DNA from: Rhynchospora pubera
Taxonomy: Eukaryota; Streptophyta; Magnoliopsida; Poales; Cyperaceae
Assembly: GCA_028095005.1 (NCBI GenBank)
Contig: CM051460.1
Coordinates: 234,192,742 to 234,256,741, forward strand
Reading direction: 5' to 3'
Length of the DNA: 64,000 nt
Every line of letters begins with the position of its first letter. Within the stretch, counting starts at the first letter, position 1. Made by a program: the position numbers and the translations under genes. Below the pieces are notes generated by a model. That model saw nothing but the letters and a program-made list of their open reading frames with translations. It made no database searches and was not told the DNA's origin. Shown one piece after another: positions 46,963-59,787 of this stretch.

Positions 46963-49900
46963 TTTCATTAGGGTTTTTTCCGTCTCCATCTTCTCTCTTC
47001 TTCACCTCCCATCTTTTCTCCCCGTCGGCTCTCTTCTTCCTCCATCCTCCATCCTACGTCCGACCTCTCCTACGTTCCCCGTGCCTTCAGATCGATATGT
47101 CTCCATCATCTCTTATATTGTGAACAACATGGCTGCTTTGTTCCTTCCTTTTATTTCCATCCCCTTTCTCTCTAAGCGGTGAACAACATGGTTGCTCCAC
47201 CTCTTCGTCATCTCTGTACCTTCTCCGTCACTCAAATACATATGAGAGATAAAGCAATTAAAGTGTATATTTTGTTTGTCCACACTGTTGACCTAATTTT
47301 AAAAGGGTAAAGCACGATTAAGAGTCAATCTATTTCCAGACCAGTTGCCCAATCAGCAAAATTAGGTCAGCTTTTACATTTTCATTGTTCAATTGCCCAA
47401 ATAATCCTCCAAGCAGATCTTTATTTCTGATTTTAGTTCTTCAATTTTTTTCAGGGTCTGATTTTTGTTCCCAATCAATCAGGATTGATGCTTGGTTTAT
47501 GCTTCTATACGGTTATACCACTTTGGATTTGTTGTTCTTGAAGCTTACTTTTTTACTCAACTGTAATTCATGTACGACTCAAATGGATTCGTTTAGCCAA
47601 AATTATCGTTCTTTGCCAGATCGGAACTGCTTTTTTTTTTATATAATATCTCCTTCTTACCTCTTTCTTTTGTAATATTCAACCTCAGATTCTATTAACT
47701 TTTTTATTATGTACTTTTGTGGGTTCTATTTGTATAAGTTTTGCTTTTGGGAAAGACCAAGCTGCTGAAATTTTTAGAAACATGGAATTGATTTTTTGCT
47801 TTTTAAAAAGGCCAAATTGCTAAAACTTACTTTATAGTGGAACCTCCCTTTCCAATAATGCCTCCACAAGAACTATTAGGGACCACCAGGCTGACCTTTG
47901 TCCTAGCTTCTGAGTCGGCGTCTCTTCAGCTGCCTGAATAGTATATAAAAAAAACTAAAAATCAAGAGAAAGCTTCATTGAAGAACAAAAGAAGCACAAC
48001 GCAAGAGTTTTGACAAAAAAAAAAAGGTGCTCATATTTCAATTAGTACCTGCGACCAGTACCATTGATCTAACAGGTAGGTCACTAGCAGCCTCATTCTT
48101 AATCATATTCTAAAATGAAATGGTGCAGGATACTGCATGTACAGTTGGGCAATGATTTCTATTTGAGGAGAATAAAAAGGGGACACCATGGAAAGTTGGG
48201 CAGGAATTTATGTTTGAGGAGAAGAAAAAGAGCGCCAGGTGAATTTCTCCATGGCAGCTAATCTTAATTGCTTGCAGCTATTGTATGCATCTCTGGTATG
48301 TCTATTTATTTATTTTTTAGTATTTTTCTTATATCTGTGTGTCTTAATTGATTGTAGGATTTAGCAATTTCATCTTTGGATTATTTTTCTTTTGATGTCA
48401 GATTTGAAATCAGCAACAAAGAGATTTGAAAATGATTGAATTTCAACATTTGTAGTATTTAGCAGTTTGTTGTAGACCAGTTAAGATGATGATATATGAT
48501 ATATGAGAGCACACTTTAAAATCGCTGATTCTTTAGTTACATTTCCAAATTGTATAATTTATGAGATCTTTATGGTTGCTCTTAAGGAATGATTCTTTGA
48601 CATTTTTATCATATCCATGGAATGATAGTTTTTATAATTTTCCCCCCCTTTGTGTTTGAAGCTGTAAGTCAAGCCTTTTTAATTAGATTTTCTTATTGTT
48701 ATGAAATAGTCACCCATGAATATAATTGTCAACTAGATTTTCTTATTTTTTCCCCCTTTGTGGGAAGCTGTCGATACTAATTGTCAATCAAGGAGAGGTT
48801 CTACATTGATGGCTTAGTAAGATTGCTCTTTCTTATTAAAGCTTTTAACTTTTTTGTGCTTTAATTTTGGAGTTGGCTTGATTTTTCAAGAAATGTGGAC
48901 AAATTCTAGGGTGCGTTTGGATGGCAAGTGAATAGGCTTATTCACAAATAGTATGAATAGTGGTCATCCAAACAACTCATGAATAGAATGAATAGGCCTA
49001 TTCACATGTGAATAGATATTCTAAAAATGTTGGAATAGAAACCCATAACCTTCATTTAATATTAAAGAATTAGCTACCAAACAACCTTATTATCCTTTTT
49101 TGCATCCAAACATCCTTCCCATATTCATGAATATGCTAATTCTCAATGTAGTATATTCACAAAACTTAGTCATGAATATGCCTATTCATGTCTATTCTCA
49201 ATGTAATATATAGACAATTATGCTCTTGATTTATTATCTAATGTAGAGTTTGTTTGGAAGAGAAAGAACAGAAGCCATGCCAGAATTTATAATAAGGTGA
49301 GGTCATACGATTATTCTTTAATTTTGGTTGAATGTTTTGAAGGTAACTAAGTAAGTCTCATAGGTTTTTCATCAAACTGGTAAACTGGTAAATTGAATTT
49401 TTAGGTTTTTCATGATCTGAATATTTATTCTGATTTTATTATTGTTTTAAACATGTTTTGCTGTAATTTAGTAACATTTGTGGTTTCTATTATCATACCA
49501 ATTAAATATCTGACTCGAGCTTTTTATGGTATGAAACCAAGGATCAAATTGCTAATTTATTTAACCTGAAATTAGCATCTATTATATGCAAATTTGATGT
49601 GTTTCCGTAGGTGACTAAAGTGACTCACACTTTTATGTACCAATTTACTTAGTACAAAAAAAAAACAGATATTTGAACTTTAAAAATACGATAATGAGTT
49701 ATGGGTTCGGATTTTAGAAAAATTAGATAGTTTAGGATATCAATTTAATTAGTTATAAATTAAAATTAGCTGACTAAAGTTGAAGAATAGGTAAGGTATA
49801 TGTACCAAACTACCAATAAATGGAAAGAAACAGGAGAAAAAAAAAATAAGCCCAGGGCTGGTGGTAAGGACTAAGTAGTGGGTGCTGACCTACAAAACTT

Positions 49901-51278
49901 GATTTAAAGTCGGAAAAAAAGAGAAGGATAAGTGTAATATCGAGTTTTCCAAGGAATTAAAAGGAAATATAATGAAATTAAAAAACATACATGTGTTGTA
50001 GTGAAGAATATATTTGCAGTCACTTTAGAACTATAATACTAGAAAATATTTGTTATATTCGCAGTAAAGATTATTAGATCAAATAAATAGGATAGTAGTG
50101 CTCTTACTGTGTGCTTTCGTTTAGCAATTACTGAGCATTATATAATCTACCAAGAAGCTTATGCTTGATGAAGGAAAATGGAACACTGATTGCTTTCGTT
50201 TTGTTGGAGGATTGGTATGCGCAGTCTTACCAGAGATGCAAGAAAATGGAACATATTTGGAGAAGGATGAAGACCTCTAGGATATTGATTGGTTTTTGTA
50301 TGTTGCAATTTTCGTATTTGTAATAAGCTCTGGGACAGATATTGATTTTCTTATTTGTATTTGTTGCTATGGAAATTGCAGCACCTTGCTCTAACTTTGT
50401 ACTGAGTTTATACTATGCGGCTTAATAACATAAACTCCCCTCTTGGTAGGGATTTGTTCGTTCAAAAAATAAAAATATTGTCAATGATAAAACTATTTTA
50501 TTTTAAATTTTTATCTTTAATGAACAAATAAGTAATTTGCTCTCTTTCTTGCTATTGTGATGGAAAATTATTGAAGATTTTCGGTTGATTTGCATAAATT
50601 GTCAATCTCCTTTTATGCTGGAGAGATATTCTCCCCTTTTATTCAGTAATCGAATATTTATCTCTCTTAATCCTTCGCTATTTTGCGAAAAACTGTCACT
50701 CCCTCTTTTAATGTCGAGATATCTCACCCCCTTTAATTTTTTCTTTCTGTTGCAAAAGTTGTCAATATTACCTCTTAATTAAGCAGATGTTTAATTATCA
50801 ATTAATGCTGAAATTTAAACACCATTGGTAATGCTCATGTTTCTTTTATAAAAAATAAATTGTTAGATTTTTATAGACTTTTTGAATCTTGCAATTTTAA
50901 ATATTTATTAATAGAAAATTGAGTTTTGCTAAAAGATTGCTAAATTTAGTGGATCAATTAAATCTAGTAATAGAACAAAGTCCAATATTAATAAAAAAAA
51001 TCTATCTAAAAAAATCTATGTAAATAGTGGCTTAATTATTACAATTTGTTTGATTTCGTTTTCTGGAGCGATGAAATATTCCCTCGCATGCCCTCCTTGT
51101 AGTTGTATAGCGTTTGTGCTTTGTACCTCTCTTAGATTTTCTTTTATTTTGGTTGGAAATATGATACAAGGAATGGTACCAACTGTTATCAGTATGTGGC
51201 ACCAGTTAATTAGTATTGCTTTATTGCATGACATTAAACGACAACAGCAACACGACAAAAATAAATTCTGATTTTTCC
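46963..51278. other. long stretch without a recognisable gene
   Basis: 46963-47230 is pyrimidine-rich and resembles a plant 5' leader. 47837-47940 reads as a short exon-like piece (PPQELLGTTRLTFV...) that could be captured gene sequence, but I cannot name it. 48905-49200 contains a 'gggtgcgtttggatgg' end typical of MITEs, with internal 'gaatag' repeats but no matching far end. The rest is AT-rich and shows nothing I can support. Confidence 0.4.
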
Positions 51279-51420
51279 AAAACGCGTTTTATAAATGCGT
51301 TCCACACTCTTTCCACACCAAACTGCTAGCGCGTTTTATAAACGCGTTCAAAGGCTCCTTACGCGTTTCTAAAACGCGTTGGAGAGGAGAGAGAGGCGCG
51401 CGGTTTATAAACGCGTTGGA
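51279..51420. repeat. cluster of 'acgcgtt(t)..aacgcgt' palindromes
   Basis: At least five palindromic units (for example aacgcgttttataaatgcgtt, split as 'acgcgtttt' and 'aaatgcgt'; 'gcgcgttttataaacgcg'; 'tacgcgtttctaaaacgcg'; 'gcggtttataaacgcg') occur within 140 bp in otherwise AT-rich DNA. CGCG-core sites are bound by CAMTA-type factors in plants, but no gene start is visible nearby. Confidence 0.6.
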
Positions 51421-51948
51421 ACTTTCTTCTTATTAAAAAAAATATATTAATTCTTTCTATTAAAATTTTTGATGTTAGAATTCCTATATAAAATAATTTC
51501 TGCACTACATTAGTTAGTGCGACGATATCTTGGCTTAGACTCACAGCGATGGAGGTATGTTTTATTTTTACCAGTTTGCTTGCTGTAAAGAGCAATAAAA
51601 ATATTCAATTTGTCAGTAATTTAGGCAATTTTTACCTGTACTTATTAAAATTTAATTTTATCTTTACTTTTTTAAATCTTTTATGGCAAGCAAATCATTT
51701 GGATTACTATTCTAGGAAAGCTTATTATCCAAGCTTCAAAAGCTTGCAGTCTATTCCAGGAAATTAGTATAAGAAATTTAGTATTTTTATACTGCCAATC
51801 AATTAACATATGTTAGTATATAAAATGGATCTAATTTCTTAATGAAAACAACTTTGGTTTTATTCAGTTGATGGAAGCTTTATGATAGTTCCTGTAGTTT
51901 TCAAAATTGGTTGTTTATAGAAAATTTGACAAGACCTAAGTTACATAG
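51421..51948. other. AT-rich intergenic DNA
   Basis: I see nothing coding or repetitive here. Confidence 0.5.
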
Positions 51949-52287
51949 TGTTACCGGTCCTTTAAGGAAATAATATAATAGATTATAATTTAGATTCTAG
52001 TTTCCATTAAAACAGAATTATTAGATATTATTTGATATTATGTATCTTTCCTTATTTTTATGCATCTTTCCTTAGTTTACAATAGTTGTTATATATCTAG
52101 TTCTTGCCATATTAGAAAATACTCTATATAATGAGTATTAGTATTGTATGAGGATTTTAAGCAGAAATCAATAACAAATAGTCTTCTCTTTATCTTTCTC
52201 TTCTCTCTATCTCTCTGTTCATCACGGCAGAACCTAACCAGTCCCTTAATACCCCTTATAACCTACGACCCACCAAGGCTCGTAACA
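51949..52287 (+). repeat. 5' LTR of the TR-GAG element
   Basis: 339 bp. 'ctctatataatg' at about 52121-52132 is the likely TATA region of the element's promoter. Confidence 0.88.
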
Positions 52288-52310
52288 ATTTGGTATCAGA
52301 GCCAGACATT

Positions 52311-53264
52311 ATGTCTAAGGATAAATCTACCCCACCTACATTTGACTTTGCGGCTGCATTTCAAACCCTTCTCCAAAGCAACCAGCAGATCGTTCAAGGC
52401 CAACTGGAGTTAATGCGCCGCCTTGAACTAGCTGAAGAACGCCTCCTCTCATTGGAGCGCCTTTCCAAACCAGGTACAAGCCATCCACAATCTCGTGCCA
52501 CTGGTTCAGAAACTCAAGGTGTGCCTCGCTACCACAAACTCGATTTTCCAACCTTTGACGGCAAGGAGGATCCCTTGGGCTGGATCAATCGTTGCGAGCA
52601 ATTTTTTCGTGGGCAACGCACCATAGAGGAGGAAAAAGTTTGGCTTGCTGCATACCATCTCACTGGAATTGCCCAGCAATGGTACTTCCAATTGGAGATG
52701 GATGTAGGTTTGCTGCCATGGGTCCGATTCAAGGAGCTGTGTCACCTACGATTTAGCCCACCCGTCCGTACCAATCCATTGGGTGAGCTAATGCCTCTAT
52801 GCCAAATCGACAGTGTTGAGGAATACCAAGAGCGGTTCAGCGCCTTGATTTGCCGGGCTGATTCGGTTACCCCAACTCAGCAAATGCATATTTTCACAGC
52901 TGGTCTTTCAGAGCCTCTTCGCACTGATGTTGAGTTACATAAACCTTCTGACTTGCAGCATGCCATGAGCTTAGCTCGTGCTTTTGAGCGTCGCTACCGT
53001 ACAACCCCTGTAGCAAGTAATCTTCCTAAACCTCCTGAAGTATTGGCAATACTTGCATCATCGGAGTCTGGACCTGAGCAACGTTTTTTACGACGCCTCA
53101 ATCCAATAGAGATGGCTGAGAGACGACGAAAGGGCTTGTGTTTCATCTGTGATGAGCAATACACAAAAGGCCACAAGTGCAAGAGATTATTCTTTTTAGA
53201 AGTCATGAACGATGATGAATATGAAAATTCACCGTTGTTGCTAACCAATGAAGCACCTGGATAA
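52311..53264 (+). CDS. retrotransposon Gag protein, intact
   Basis: 317 codons from the first ATG after the primer binding site (the frame extends a few codons upstream but without an ATG). The capsid domain of the Retrotrans_gag family is clear from about residue 80: YHKLDFPTFDGKEDPLGWIN, CEQFFRGQ, AAYHLTGIAQQWY, then SVEEYQERFSAL and FTAGLSEPLRTDV. Near the C-terminus is the compact knuckle CFICDEQYTKGHKC, a C-X2-C-X7-H-X-C pattern seen in Ty3/Gypsy relatives, followed by KRLFFLE. Gag forms the cytoplasmic particle in which reverse transcription happens. Here it would coat its own RNA but depends on another element for all enzymes. An N-terminal stretch (residues about 15-50) rich in L, E and Q may form a coiled coil. 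No stop or frameshift is present. Confidence 0.9.
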   Translation: MSKDKSTPPTFDFAAAFQTLLQSNQQIVQGQLELMRRLELAEERLLSLERLSKPGTSHPQSRATGSETQGVPRYHKLDFPTFDGKEDPLGWINRCEQFFRGQRTIEEEKVWLAAYHLTGIAQQWYFQLEMDVGLLPWVRFKELCHLRFSPPVRTNPLGELMPLCQIDSVEEYQERFSALICRADSVTPTQQMHIFTAGLSEPLRTDVELHKPSDLQHAMSLARAFERRYRTTPVASNLPKPPEVLAILASSESGPEQRFLRRLNPIEMAERRRKGLCFICDEQYTKGHKCKRLFFLEVMNDDEYENSPLLLTNEAPG

Positions 53265-53328
53265 TATCTGCATTCACTGCCCCCATTTTTCAGCTTGAGG
53301 ACAAGCTGATTCTCATGGACGGGGGAAA

Positions 53329-53667
53329 TGTTACCGGTCCTTTAAGGAAATAATATAATAGATTATAATTTAGATTCTAGTTTCCATTAAATCAAAATTA
53401 TTAGATATTATTTGATATTATGTATCTTTCCTTATTTTTATGCATCTTTCCTTAGTTTACAATAGTTGTTATATTTCTAGTTCTTGCCATATTAGAAAAT
53501 ACTCTATATAATGAGTATTAGTATTGTATGAGAATTTTAAGCAGAAATCAATAACAAATAGTCTTCTCTTTATCTTTATCTTCTCTCTATCTCTCTGTTC
53601 ATCATGACAAAACTTAACCAGTCCCTTAATACCCCTTATAACCTACGACCCACCAAGACTTGTAACA
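53329..53667 (+). repeat. 3' LTR of the TR-GAG element
   Basis: 339 bp, same length as the 5' LTR. Differences cluster near the end (for example 'catgacaaaactt' against 'cacggcagaacct'). Confidence 0.88.
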
Positions 53668-53672
53668 CATAG

Positions 53673-54854
53673 AGAAATGGATAGTTCGGCTGATTCTTCG
53701 ATTTGTCATGTAACATATTAGGAAGCACTTGGAAATCCACGTCACAAAGGAGTTGAAGGAGAGATCCAGCCCCCAACTCCCCATATACCACTTCAACATT
53801 GTACTAAGGTATTTTCTTATTATACGTGAACTAAAGAACAAGATGGGATACATTAGGCAATAACTAAGTTTTTTGTTATCTTTCTTTTTGTTTTATTTTT
53901 TGGTTGTCAAATTTATCATTTTTACTATCATTTCATTTTTTTTACCATTTGAAAAGAGTAAGCTCTCATTTTTAAGAATTTTTTTGTATTTTTCTATCAA
54001 ATTGACTTATTGTATTTTGGTTTACTATCGTATTGTTTTCTCGGTGTTCTAATAATTATAGGGAAACATGAACCCATGTGGCTACATATTTATGGATACA
54101 AAAACACATCTTTCATTACCAATTGTTAATTAATGTGTGATAACATTTTAAAAAACAAACAAAAATTTGATAATTTTGTTACAAAACATTGAGATTTCTA
54201 ACAGTGATAATTTATGCAAATATAAACTGTTTACTGTTCTTAAATTCATATAACTCACATTAGGTATTACATGTTAGTACTTTGTTGTTACATGAATTAC
54301 TAATAAATGTTGTTAACTATTGGTATTGGAATTGAAGGGACACCTACTGCATACTTGTATGCTTAGCTACTGCTCAAAATGAAGAGATAGGTACAGGGTC
54401 GATTTGGTACTACTGCAAAGCTGATTAGTCATATGATTTTGTTTTGTTTATATTAAGAGAAGGGAGGGATGTTGATGAATATCAGCATAATTAGTTATAT
54501 GATTTGATTTTTGACTTTGTTAATTAAAAATTTGTTAGGTATATATAGTTTTCAACTTTTTGTTGTACGCTACACTGTGATCAACATAATTAGAATACTC
54601 ATGCCTTTTGAGTTGTTGACTGTTTCAGCCTACTTAAATGAAAGTTATGTCAAATTTCCGTGCATAAGATGGGTCATAAATCTTCTGCATTAAAATATCA
54701 AATAAGTTATATTATATACACCAATAATGTGTGATATAATTATATTTAATGACAAATTTTACATTAAATACCCCAAATTCCTCCATGTATATAACATTAT
54801 CAATGATTATGATTTCTTTAAATGTCCTAAAACAATCTAACTTTTCGCATTTAG
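53673..54854. other. AT-rich intergenic DNA
   Basis: No gene or element end is recognised. Confidence 0.5.
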
Positions 54855-54958
54855 GTGGTAAGAGTACTCGACTCTCTTTTAAGAGGTCCAAAGTTCAAGT
54901 CCGCATACTTGTAATAAACTTGTGAGCCATCGTAAAAAACCCAGCTATATATACAAAA
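54855..54958 (+). mobile_element. tRNA-derived SINE, probable
   Basis: 'taggtggtaagagtactcg' resembles a tRNA A box region and 'agttcaagtcc' (about 54891-54901) a B box, about 35 bp apart, ending in an A-rich tail near 54958. No clear flanking duplication was found, so it is less certain than the SINE at 16740. It is not a working tRNA gene, as the arms do not pair. Confidence 0.5.
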
Positions 54959-55684
54959 AATGACCAGAGTCGGAGTGTCATTTCTAACCTACCCCCAACT
55001 TGTTTTATCTAAGTTAGACACTGCATTATTTTGGATGGAACTTCTAAGTAAACTTCAGAAACTTTTTCTTACAAGGACGCTCTATCATGAGCTTAATTCT
55101 ATCAAATGTGAATCTGACAATTTATTTAAAGATTTTAAACTGACTTTGAAGCAATCTGTAATAAAAGAGCATTGATATCAAAAATTCAAAATGTCATTTT
55201 TACAAGTTAGTCCCTGCACTTTTTGTCCCTGACACATGATCATCATGCTTAATACAAAATTAAAGGGCAAACTTACGCAACAATAATATGCAGAAAAGAG
55301 AACTCATTGTTGACCTGCATCAGAATGACTGTTTTCCTAGCACGCATCATAATAACCAGTATGAACCAGCCAGAACACTATCTAATGCTTGAGAGGGGTT
55401 TGGTTTGCGCTAAATCACTCGGGACTGAGAGCGTTTGGTTTGCTATACGAAAAATTATACGCGTACCTGCGTTTTCCTTTTTTTTTTTATTTATTTTTGG
55501 GACGGAAGAAGAATCCGCTAGACATCTAACCATCCGTTTAGATTCGACAGTTCAGATTAAAAGAAGTCCAGTGGTCTTCTTGATCCGGATGCCTTTTGGG
55601 CTGGCTATTCAAGACCTTCTCACACGCGCACTCGACAAAACACAAGCGCCAGTGCGAGTCGCGTGTGCACATAAAGAGGCGACG
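54959..55684. promoter_or_regulatory. upstream region of the tRNA synthetase gene
   Basis: Contains a fragment (55559-55600, 'agaagtccagtggtcttct') shared with the foldback MITE at 46072. No clear TATA box is visible close to the gene, in keeping with a housekeeping promoter. Confidence 0.35.
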
Positions 55685-58600
55685 ATGAGCAGCAGATCCC
55701 TTCTCTCCCAAATCATAGTTCTCTCTAACGCCGCTTCTCCACGAGCGTAACCTTCCTCACTCTCCGATTCCAGCTAATTGTGTATCCTTCTTTCCCTTTT
55801 GCAAATGATTTATTTTATTGCTTTTTTCTTTCTGTAATTGCAGTTTTGAGAGTTTCAATTCGAGGAAAATTGGCTTGGCACTTCGTTCGTATGCCCCTCT
55901 ACGGTGTAAGTGCACTGCTTCGGTGTCACAGGCTGAGGTTTCTGATGCTACGTCAACACCCAAAACAAAGTAGGTGACTTGTTGTTACGGTTTCTTTGTT
56001 TGGAGTTGCATACAATGTGCTCGACAAAATGCCTGAGAGAACTGAAGTCATATTTTGCATTATAATCTTTGAATGTGATTGCCCATTTACAGGAAAAGGG
56101 TCGTTTCTGGAGTTCAGCCTACTGGGTCAGTACACCTTGGTAATTACCTTGGTGCCATTAAGAATTGGATTGCTCTTCAGGTATTTCTTTCATTATTTCC
56201 CCAAAATTAAAACTCTGGGAACAGTATCGAGTCCGCATGACCTGCTTTTGATAGCTCTTATTAATTTCAGGAATTGTATGAAACATTCTTCTTTATTGTA
56301 GATCTACATGCGGTGAGTCTCCTTTCAATCTTCATATATCACAATTTTCTACGAGTTTATCTCAGGAAACTTTTGTTTTCTTATTTGAAATTTGTTCCTT
56401 CGGCATGTAAAGATCACACTTCCTTACGATGCACCGGATCTAGCTAAATCAACCAGAAGCACGGCTGCATTATACCTTGCATGTGGTGTTGACACTTCAA
56501 AGGTCATCTATTTGTTTATCTGTACAAGCAGTTCTTTGTATAGAAGAATGGAGTAAAACGGTTTGTGCGATTGTGAACTCAACAGGCCTCTGTTTTTGTG
56601 CAATCACATGTGCGGGCCCATGTGGAGCTGATGTGGCTGTTGAGCTCAGCAACACCTCTTGGTTGGCTGAACAGGATGATCCAGTTCAAGGAGAAATCAC
56701 GCAAGGTGGTGCGTTGCCTCTGTATGACTTCTCTCTTTTTTTCCTTATCGTATTAACTCATTTTATCCCTTCTTTAGGCTTACAAATGTTCCCTAAAACC
56801 AAGATCACTCTGAAACATGATTACATAATTTGTTTGCTTATGACATTGCTTTGCTAAAGTGCTGAACCCTGAAGCTTGTCCTCTTAATCACACTGGTGAT
56901 ATGTTGTCAGGGACAAGGACCATACTGTATCTTTTAGAAATGTCACCTGATTAGAAACACTATACTCATCTAGCTTATTTTCATTTTTCTCTCATAATCA
57001 GGGTGATGAAAATGTTGGAGTGGCACTTCTCACATATCCTGTTCTCATGGCTTCTGATATTCTTCTTTATCAGGTTCACGTTTTGCAACTTCATCTTTCT
57101 GAAGATATGTTTTCATATTTCTTGTATTAAGGATTGCATTTTTGTGCCACTGATCGCACTTGTCTAGCATCTCTTCTTGATTTATTGTTCTTAATTCTGG
57201 AATAGTTTCATATTATCCCTACAAAGCATTAAAGTATTATGTATACGGTATACCCCTATAAGAAGCAAATATCTTACGTGCCTCTCTAGAACACTGGTTA
57301 AACATCACATCTCTTTTTTTCTGTTTTCTTTTAAAATGCCCTATATGGTTTTCTTTTCAACCTCACTTGTGGATAGATGAACCATAAGGAGGGGGTTACT
57401 TGGTGTTTTTTTGGTTAAAAAAGGGGAAGTGATGCTACACTGGATACATTTTGTTTTGTAGGCATACATGCACTATCTGTAGCAGGAATGATATGTTTCT
57501 TTTTGCATGCTGTTTTATCAATGATCGGTGGTACACATGAAGCTGAACTCATGTTTTTTTGGACTTGCACACTAAGTTGTGAATTCATGCCAATTTTCAG
57601 TCTGATTTGGTGCCCGTTGGAGAGGATCAAAAGCAACACCTTGAATTGACCCGTGAACTAGCCGAGCGTGTGAACTATATATATGGTGGGAGGAAGTGGA
57701 AGAAATTGGGAGGGTAAGAAGCATTTCCTTCTTAATCAATTCCTTCAGTTGGTATTTTTGGTGAAGTTTATATTCTTAACTGCTTCTATTGAAATCTGCA
57801 GGAGAGGAGGTTCTATATTTAAGGTCTGCTCTCTCTCTCTCTCTCTCTCTCTCACTGTGATAAACTTTAACCAGAATTACACTACTTTGTTTTGCCTACC
57901 AATGATATTGTCTGATAGAGTACTAGTATGCATGTGCCAAGTAGTATCTGTATATACAGGCATATTACAATTCAAAAAAGACAAAAGTTACAGGCATATT
58001 CTATTGTCCGATTCTTTTCTTATTTATACTGGTCACTTCCAGTATCATAGTTGTCAATTCTGCCTCAATTTCATATTTTCATTAGGTCCCTGAAGCGCTT
58101 ATACCTCCTGCAGGGGCTCGAGTAATGTCCTTGACTGATGGTCTTTCCAAGGTACTTTGTACATATTCTCAGAGTATAAATAAATTGTAACAGTTTTCAG
58201 GAAACAGAAACAGGAAATCACTTTCATGGTGTATAACTGTATACTGATAGTGATAATGTGTAGAACATCCTCTTTAACTGATTGTTGGATAAACCATTGT
58301 TTGACTTTTGTCATTAAAATGGTTTACCGAGATTTCAATAATCTGTCTCTAGTTGCATTTCTATAACCAGAATTCAAGAATAATGTTGATTGTGTTGCTG
58401 AAAGATTTACTGGAAATTATCTAATATTAATGCGAGGAATGTGTATAAAATAGAAAATTGGTAAAAATATTAAAGATTTCTGCAATATATAACACATAAT
58501 TTTTACATGCTGCCTCGTTGGTTAAATGGATCTAGTTATCCAGTAAAGGCTGACATTGCAATGAAGACCTTATTGCCTCTCCTTTTGATAGATGTCGAAG

Positions 58601-59787
58601 TCAGCTCCTTCGGATCAATCACGTATCAACCTTCTTGATCCAAAAGATGTGAGAATCCGTCTTATTTTTGCTTTTCTTGTAGCTCGTTAGACTATTCTTA
58701 ATAATTATTTAGAATTCATGCAAAACTTCGCTGCTTGACTCCATTGCTCATCATTTTTTTTAATCAGTACCTACTCTATGGTGTATTGTCAATTACTTCT
58801 CCGGTTATCCATTGTTTTTGTTATCTATTAAAATGCTTGCATTTGTTGGTCATTTTATATTACTAAAGCTTTATTAAATTCCATCAGGTGATTGCAAATA
58901 AGATTAAACGGTGCAAAACTGATTCATTTCCTGGGTGAGTTACACAAACTCCCCTCTATGTTTTCTTTTTTGTCAATTTTTATTTTGTCAGCTAGTGTGA
59001 TCTCTTATATTCATATCAGTTTAAGAACAAAAAGTGCCTATAAAAGACCCAAATTTTTGTTACCAAACTTTTTATATCATTGACAACTGTTTGTGCAACT
59101 CGGTTAGTCATTACCATTTTATATTATGGACTTTATAGACCAATAAAGGATTTGTAGGCTCTTCTGCAATTTTGCTTGTCATCAATCCATTTCATCCTTT
59201 TTCTAAAAAAAAAAAATCATTTCTTTGAACAATTTGCAGACTAGAATTTGACAATCCAGAAAGGCCTGAATGTAACAACCTTCTCTCTGTCTATCAACTT
59301 GTCACTGGGAAAACAAAAGAGGTAACTTCTTTCTCTTCACAGCAGGTCTCGCCAGGGGCCTGCTTTTATATAATCAGTTCTGCTTTGATAAAATAAGGAC
59401 TTGATTGTTAAAGTTCACCCTTCTTCTCTCTATTATTGTTTTATTTCAGGAAGTTGCGTTGGAGTGCCAAAATATGAATTGGGGATCATTCAAACAGATT
59501 CTCACAGATGCTTTGATAGATCATCTGCAGCCAATTCAGGTGAGGCACTCGCTGTCTTCTCTCCAACTAATTTCAGGATTTTATATATATTTTGGCACGC
59601 CTATTATGTTAGTTCTGAAGGTCTTTTGAAAAATTTATTGATCTTTGCATAGGTGCGGTATCAGGAGATAACCTCAGACCCAGGATACTTGGACAGTGTT
59701 CTTTCAGAAGGGGCAAGAAAGGCATCTGAAATAGCTGATACTACTCTTAATAATGTGTACCAGGCGATGGGTTTCTTGAAGCGCTGA
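55685..59787 (+). CDS. OVA4: tryptophan--tRNA ligase, chloroplastic/mitochondrial
   Basis: Fifteen exons join in frame to 403 residues plus stop: 55685-55746, 55844-55969, 56093-56180, 56271-56312, 56413-56502, 56586-56705, 57002-57073, 57601-57713, 57802-57823, 58086-58151, 58592-58648, 58888-58934, 59240-59321, 59450-59539, 59653-59787. All introns are GT..AG. The enzyme charges organellar tRNA-Trp with tryptophan using ATP. It is a class I synthetase of the bacterial type: SGVQPTGSVHLGNYLGA holds the HIGH-like motif (residues about 76-79), SDLVPVGEDQKQHLELTREL the tryptophan/adenylate region, and K-MSKS (about 267-271) spans the exon 10/11 junction. The first 60 residues, rich in S, R and A and poor in acids, look like a dual transit peptide. 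The Arabidopsis homologue, OVA4, is needed for ovule development. The ATG chosen is the only one giving this leader; the upstream frame is open but carries MITE sequence. Confidence 0.93.

Larger units (their letters stand above)
51949..53667 (+). mobile_element. gag-only Gypsy element (TR-GAG type), complete
   Basis: Two 339-bp LTRs (51949-52287 and 53329-53667) start TGTTACCGG and end GTAACA. They are flanked by CATAG (51944-51948 and 53668-53672). A primer binding site 'tggtatcagagcc' lies at 52291-52303 and the polypurine tract 'acgggggaaa' at 53319-53328. Between them is a single open gag gene and nothing else: no protease, reverse transcriptase, RNase H or integrase. The total of 1719 bp fits the plant TR-GAG class of non-autonomous retrotransposons. 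The LTRs differ at about 11 positions by eye, most of them C-to-T or G-to-A in the 3' copy. Confidence 0.9.

Noticed and set aside
49845..49920. Possible third SINE ('gctggtggtaaggac')
   Set aside because: No good B box in the right place, no tail with flanking duplication.
55307..55684. In-frame upstream extension of the tRNA synthetase first exon
   Set aside because: The extension reads through MITE-like sequence and would not make a transit peptide; the ATG at 55685 gives a normal leader.
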